Source of the DNA: Neolewinella lacunae | Lineage (GTDB): Bacteria > Bacteroidota > Bacteroidia > Chitinophagales > Saprospiraceae | Length of the DNA stretch: 64,000 bases | Direction of reading: 5' to 3' | NCBI RefSeq assembly: GCF_014349155.1 | Contig: NZ_JACSIT010000152.1 | Coordinates: 1 to 64,000, forward strand | In this document: positions 60,313-64,000 of the stretch, piece by piece | Layout: each line of letters opens with the position of its first letter | Position numbering within the stretch: position 1 is the first letter of the stretch | Program-made: the position numbers and the translations under genes | The notes under the pieces: generated by a model | What the model was told of the DNA's origin: nothing | Database searches by the model: none | What the model saw: the letters and a program-made list of their open reading frames with translations, nothing else

Positions 60313-61590
60313 ATGATGCGAGGTAAAAAACAAGATGTGTTGTGTTCTTTCTGCGGACGCGGCAAGAGCGAGGCCCTGGTCTTGGTAGCTGGCCTGAATG
60401 CTCACATTTGCGAAGTGTGTATTGAGCAGGCCCAGGAAATCGTATCCGAAGAACTTTACGGAGGGGTGCCTCCCGAAACCAAGTCCTCCCCGAAAGGAGG
60501 CAAAGCCAAAAAGGAATTTCGCCTCCCCAAAAACATCACACCCCGCAAACTCAAAGAGCACCTGGATCACTACGTGATCGGCCAGGACCAAGCCAAAAAG
60601 ATTATCTGCGTAGCGGTGTACAACCACTACAAGCGCCTTTCTCACCCGCCGACTACCCCCGACGAGGTACAGATTGAGAAAAGCAACCTGCTCTTGGTTG
60701 GGCGTACCGGCACCGGCAAAACCCTGCTGGCCAAAACCATCGCCAAATTTCTCGACGTGCCCTTCACCATCGTCGACGCAACGGTATTTACCCAGGCCGG
60801 TTACGTAGGGGAAGACGTGGAAAGCATCCTCAGCCGCCTGCTGCAGGTGTGCGACTACGACGTGGCGGCAGCCGAACGTGGCATCGTCTACATCGATGAG
60901 ATGGATAAAATTGCCCGCAAATCCGATAACCCCAGCATCACCCGCGACGTCAGCGGCGAGGGCGTGCAGCAGGCCATGCTCAAAATGTTGGAAGGTACGG
61001 ACGTCATGGTGCCCCCCCAGGGCGGCCGCAAACACCCCGAGCAGCAACTCGTGAAGCTCAATACGGAAAATATCCTCTTCATCTGCGGAGGCGCTTTTGA
61101 TGGCATCGAAAAAGTCATCGCCCGCCGCATGAACAGCAAAGTTATTGGCTTCAACAACAAGGAAAACAGCCGCATCGAAGAGGAAGACCTGCTCAAGTAC
61201 ATCACCCACATCGACGTGCGTCGCTTCGGGATGATCCCCGAACTGATCGGCCGCCTCCCCGTGGTGACTTACCTGAAGCCCCTCGACCTGGAGGCCATGA
61301 AGCGGATCCTCACTGAACCCCACAACAGCCTCATCCGCCAGTACCAGCACCTCTTCCTTCTGGAGGGGATCAACCTGACCTTTACCGACGACGTGATCGA
61401 CTACCTCGCCACCACCGCCCTGGAGTATGAACTCGGGGCCCGGGGATTGCGCTCCATCTGTGAGGCGATCATGACCGACGCCATGTTCGAAATGCCCGGC
61501 ATGAAAGACATCAAGCACTTCGTCATCGACCGCGAATACGCCAAGTCTAAACTCGACGGTGGAATGCTCGAAATGCTGCGCGCCGCCTAA
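60313..61590 (+). CDS. clpX: Clp protease ATP-binding subunit ClpX
   Basis: AAA+ unfoldase that feeds substrates into ClpP; 425 residues. The N-terminal zinc finger has four cysteines (Cys11, Cys14, Cys33, Cys36 in CSFC…CEVC). Walker A GRTGTGKT is at 130-137, pore loop GYVGED follows, Walker B is IVYIDEMDKIA, and sensor and arginine-finger regions are intact, as is the C-terminal VIDREYAKS tail. Two adjacent ATG codons (60313 and 60316) can start it; the upstream extension to 60247 lacks similarity. Confidence 0.96.
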   Translation: MMRGKKQDVLCSFCGRGKSEALVLVAGLNAHICEVCIEQAQEIVSEELYGGVPPETKSSPKGGKAKKEFRLPKNITPRKLKEHLDHYVIGQDQAKKIICVAVYNHYKRLSHPPTTPDEVQIEKSNLLLVGRTGTGKTLLAKTIAKFLDVPFTIVDATVFTQAGYVGEDVESILSRLLQVCDYDVAAAERGIVYIDEMDKIARKSDNPSITRDVSGEGVQQAMLKMLEGTDVMVPPQGGRKHPEQQLVKLNTENILFICGGAFDGIEKVIARRMNSKVIGFNNKENSRIEEEDLLKYITHIDVRRFGMIPELIGRLPVVTYLKPLDLEAMKRILTEPHNSLIRQYQHLFLLEGINLTFTDDVIDYLATTALEYELGARGLRSICEAIMTDAMFEMPGMKDIKHFVIDREYAKSKLDGGMLEMLRAA

Positions 61591-61646
61591 GGATCCGCTC
61601 ACCACCCTTTGCGAACACTACGGTTTTGCACTAAAATAACCAGCTT

Positions 61647-62297
61647 ATGGCCATTGATGCCGGAGATTTGCGCGTGGATTACCACGGAGATGAGTTGCTC
61701 GAATCCACCGCCCCCGCCAACCCGTTTCAACTTTTTGAGCGCTGGTTTACCGCCGCCCAGGAAAGTGGGTCTCCCGAGCCCAATGCAATGGTATTGGCTA
61801 CCCTGACGGCCGACGGACGCCCCGCCGCCCGCGTCGTCCTGCTCAAGGAAGCCAACGCCGAAGGCTTCGTTTTTTACACCAATTACGACAGCCGCAAGGG
61901 CCAGGAACTCACCGCCTCCCCCCACGCGGCGCTGGTGTTCAACTGGCTGGAGATGCAGCGGCAGGTCCGCATCGAAGGGACCGTAGAACGCGTGCCCGCC
62001 GAAGTTTCCACCGCCTACTTCCAGCGCCGCCCCCGCAAGAGCCAACTCGGGGCCCTGGCCAGCCCCCAGAGCCAGGAAATCCCCGGACGGGAATTCCTGG
62101 AAACCCGCCTGGCAGAACTTGATGCCCAGTTTGCCGGCCAGGATGAATTGCCCCGGCCCGCCAATTGGGGCGGCTACCTCGTCCGCCCCCAACTCATCGA
62201 ATTCTGGCAAGGTCGCCGCAGCCGCCTGCACGACCGCCTGGTCTACCGCACCGCAGACGGCACCAACACCTGGAGCCGGACCCGCCTGGCTCCCTGA
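61647..62297 (+). CDS. pdxH: Pyridoxamine/pyridoxine 5'-phosphate oxidase
   Basis: FMN enzyme making pyridoxal 5'-phosphate, the cofactor used among others by the SPT-like enzyme in this window; 216 residues. Typical blocks: PNAMVLATLTADGRPAARVVLLKE, GFVFYTNYDSRKGQEL (FMN phosphate site), RQVRIEGTVERVP, RPRKSQLGALASPQSQ, WGGYLVRPQLIEFWQGRRSRLHDRLVY and the terminal WSRTRLAP. It stands 56 bases after clpX; no exact promoter is visible. Confidence 0.95.
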   Translation: MAIDAGDLRVDYHGDELLESTAPANPFQLFERWFTAAQESGSPEPNAMVLATLTADGRPAARVVLLKEANAEGFVFYTNYDSRKGQELTASPHAALVFNWLEMQRQVRIEGTVERVPAEVSTAYFQRRPRKSQLGALASPQSQEIPGREFLETRLAELDAQFAGQDELPRPANWGGYLVRPQLIEFWQGRRSRLHDRLVYRTADGTNTWSRTRLAP

Positions 62298-62388
62298 GCG
62301 TTACCAAAAAGTCAATTTCAACTACCTTGCGCATGCTTTCGGCGTTAGCGGGCGTTTTTTGTGCTCAGCGTCCGAACTTCCCTGACCA

Positions 62389-62889
62389 ATGAAAAGCATT
62401 GCCCTCCTCCTTTTTTCGGTAGCCGTCCTCCTGTTTTCGGGCTGCGGTATGCTCCGCCCCGGCCTGACCGGCGGCAGTTCCCGCCCGAATCCTACTTCCG
62501 CCATTCGGACCGACATTACCACCCACGCCCAGGAACTGCTGGGCACGCGCTACAAGTACGCGGGCAATAAGCCGAGCGAAGGATTTGACTGTTCGGGCTT
62601 CGTACGCTACCTCTACCAGAATGCCGGGCTCGACCTGGAGCGGGTGTCTCGCGAGCAGGCCAAACAGGGTCGCCTGGTGCGCCTCGAAGAAGCCCGGCCG
62701 GGCGATCTTGTCTTCTTCACCCGTTCCAAAGGCCAGGGTGTTTTCCACGTTTCCCTCGTGGTGATGGCCGCCCCCAACGAGCTGTGGGTCATCCACTCCA
62801 CCACGAGCCGGGGCGTCATTCGCGAAAACGTCCTCGCTTCCAGCTACTGGCGGCCCAAGATTTACCAGGTGCGGGATGTGCTGAACTGA
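62389..62889 (+). CDS. NlpC/P60-family lipoprotein endopeptidase
   Basis: Outer-membrane or periplasmic lipoprotein of 166 residues, predicted to cut peptidoglycan stem peptides. Lipoprotein signal with lipobox LFSGC (Cys19). The catalytic Cys68 is in EGFDCSGFVRYLY, His120 in GQGVFHVSLVV, and the third polar residue may be His136 in WVIHSTTS. The organisation is like Spr/MepS. TACCTTGC upstream (about 62325) is one base off the -7 consensus. Confidence 0.9.
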   Translation: MKSIALLLFSVAVLLFSGCGMLRPGLTGGSSRPNPTSAIRTDITTHAQELLGTRYKYAGNKPSEGFDCSGFVRYLYQNAGLDLERVSREQAKQGRLVRLEEARPGDLVFFTRSKGQGVFHVSLVVMAAPNELWVIHSTTSRGVIRENVLASSYWRPKIYQVRDVLN

Positions 62890-62930
62890 GGCCCGGCGTG
62901 GGCCCTGCCCTTGCTCCTCCAACTTACCGG

Positions 62931-62948
62931 GCACCTGCGGCCGCGCCC
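62931..62948 (+). repeat. 18-base dispersed repeat, exact copy (left arm of inverted pair)
   Basis: CTTGCTCCTCC starts 21 bases before the core. It pairs perfectly with the opposite-facing copy at 62986-63003. Confidence 0.95.
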
Positions 62949-62985
62949 CGGAAACTCAGCGGCCCGTTGTTCCAGCGGGGCAGCC

Positions 62986-63003
62986 GGGCGCGGCCGCAGG
63001 TGC
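62986..63003 (-). repeat. 18-base dispersed repeat, exact copy (right arm of inverted pair)
   Basis: Inverted relative to the copy at 62931, with 37 bases between. The pair can form an 18-base-pair GC-rich hairpin between two convergent genes, possibly serving as a terminator-like structure. Confidence 0.95.
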
Positions 63004-63052
63004 GCTGCCCGTTGGGAAGCGGGGGAAGTCACCAGCACGCACCAAGCCAGTT

Positions 63053-63652
63053 TCAGGCGGCATCATCCGCCAAAGCCATCATTAAGGCCGCGAAGGAACC
63101 ACTCGGTGCGTAGAGGGCGTCCTGGTAGCTGGTGGCCCGCAGGCGCAGGTTGTGTGGCTGGTCATTTCTCCGTTCCAGCTCAATGGTGATGTTCCCAAAG
63201 CCCTGGTTGAGCAGTTGCCCTTCCACGAAGTTGTTGCGCGGTTTGAGGTAGTGCCGCTCCTGGGTCTCTACCCAGTCCTTGCGGCTGAAGATGCGGCGGT
63301 CGGAGAGGTCGCTGCGGTAATCCAGCGCCAGAATCTGTTCGCGGAGATAGTGGAAAAAATGACCAATCTCCTCCGGCGAGTACTGCACGCGGTGGAAGTG
63401 AATGACGAAGCCCTTGGTGCTTGGGGTATCGAGAAAGCCAATGGCTTGGTCCTGCCGCCCCTTGCTGCGGGCTACGGCGTACTGGTCCGTCAGCCAATCC
63501 ATCAGCCGGTGGCGGGAGAGGGTACGTTTCCATTGCTCGTAGGCGGCCAGCTCCTCTTCGTCGCGGGTAATCAGTTCGTGCACTGCGGGTGCCGATGGGC
63601 TGCTCTGTTCGGCTTGGCGAAACAGGGCAGTAATTTGCTCCCAAATAGACAT
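63053..63652 (-). CDS. Conserved-looking protein of unknown function
   Basis: Soluble 199-residue protein without signal peptide or membrane helix, beginning MSIWEQITALFRQAE. It is rich in charged residues and His, with an FVIHFHRVQYSPEEIGHFFHYLREQIL segment (about 85-112) and a beta-rich C-terminus (GNITIELERRNDQPHNLRLRATSYQ). I recognise no family or catalytic motif. The long upstream frame (to 63919) overlaps the next gene and is rejected. It lies 23 bases downstream of another minus-strand gene and probably shares its transcript. Confidence 0.7.
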   Translation of the reverse strand: MSIWEQITALFRQAEQSSPSAPAVHELITRDEEELAAYEQWKRTLSRHRLMDWLTDQYAVARSKGRQDQAIGFLDTPSTKGFVIHFHRVQYSPEEIGHFFHYLREQILALDYRSDLSDRRIFSRKDWVETQERHYLKPRNNFVEGQLLNQGFGNITIELERRNDQPHNLRLRATSYQDALYAPSGSFAALMMALADDAA

Positions 63653-63675
63653 AGGCAAGGGTTTTCTTGGATGAC

Positions 63676-64000
63676 TTAAAGCACCTGACGCCCGCGAAAG
63701 TTGGTCAGTTCGCCCCGGTACCGAAGTTCCCGTTCTTCGGTATAGCCAAAATCGGCGTGGGGCAGCACCCGGTTGAGGGTTTTTGTCACCAGTTTCAATT
63801 CTGCGGGACTCATGGCAAAAGTGTTCAGTGTACCGTCTGCTTCTACCAGGTGAAGGGTGCCCACGGCCGTGGTTTTCAGGCCAAAGGGCATCCGCTCGGT
63901 AACCATTCCGTAGACCCAAACTACTGATTCCGGCTCCTCCCGCAGCTGCTGGTGCCAGGCGGCGAGGGGCTGCTCACTGAGGGTGCGGTACAGCCACCAC
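63676..64000 (-). CDS. Protein of unknown function, 3' part (5' end outside window)
   Basis: The reading frame is open from the window edge through a WWLYRTLSEQPLAAWHQQL stretch to …FRGRQVL, giving 107 visible residues. The ATG at 63906 is internal; residues before it (including SVVWVYG) read as normal protein. The content suggests a mixed alpha/beta soluble fold. I do not recognise the family. It probably forms an operon with the downstream unknown gene. Confidence 0.6.
   Translation of the reverse strand, partial: WWLYRTLSEQPLAAWHQQLREEPESVVWVYGMVTERMPFGLKTTAVGTLHLVEADGTLNTFAMSPAELKLVTKTLNRVLPHADFGYTEERELRYRGELTNFRGRQVL

Overview
The window reads as chromosome of a GC-rich member of the phylum Bacteroidota, most likely Saprospiria (Lewinella-like). 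The phylum-level evidence is type IX secretion (T9SS) sorting domains of type A and type B, the gliding lipoprotein GldD, a GLPGLI protein beside a TonB-type outer-membrane barrel, a Rho with a long Arg/Gly-rich insert, and eleven intergenic copies of the Bacteroidota -7 promoter element TANNTTTG. The Saprospiria assignment rests on GC content and gene style and is inference. There is no rRNA, CRISPR array or prophage. Two genes are cut by the window edges, and one is a remnant beside an insertion sequence.

Layout. 1-2.9 kb: an IS4-type transposase runs up against an N-terminally truncated secreted M43 metalloprotease, followed by a T9SS cargo protein. 3.1-5.8 kb: a serine-palmitoyltransferase-like enzyme and a GNAT-fold protein, plausibly a sphingolipid pair. 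6-13.3 kb: a secreted Asp-box propeller, a DUF6624-like protein, MutL and a rhomboid protease. 13.4-17.2 kb (minus): RDD membrane protein, YbaB, a cation/proton antiporter and GldD. 17.5-21.3 kb: an RprX/RprY-like two-component pair and a PBP4-type peptidase. 21.5-29.8 kb (minus): a 1620-residue T9SS type-B surface protein, RecA and MnmG. 30-37.7 kb (minus): a six-gene efflux operon (adaptor, TolC, ABC ATPase, two permeases, NtrC-type regulator). 38-44.6 kb: a small membrane protein, a large SNF2 ATPase and GltX. 44.9-51.1 kb: a polysaccharide deacetylase, an EnvC-like protein with degenerate zinc ligands, the barrel/GLPGLI pair and a metallo-beta-lactamase-fold hydrolase. 51.3-63 kb: rho diverges from serS, then YugP-like peptidase, frr, fdhD, tRNA-Leu, tig, clpP, clpX, pdxH and an NlpC/P60 lipoprotein. 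This stretch is a translation and proteostasis neighbourhood. The window ends with two uncharacterised minus-strand genes.

The most unusual signal is a dispersed repeat with the 18-base core GCACCTGCGGCCGCGCCC (containing a NotI-type palindrome). It occurs ten times exactly and at least four times with one or two changes. Many copies are preceded about 21-22 bases upstream by a CTTGCTCTTTTC-like segment. Most copies are intergenic, but one codes for a linker in the NtrC-type regulator and three (one exact, two variant) code for the hydrophobic core and cleavage region of signal peptides (…TCGRA|Q). Other unexplained elements are simple-sequence intergenic arrays of three different types, palindromes at two promoters, and a strong UUCG hairpin in the dacB leader.
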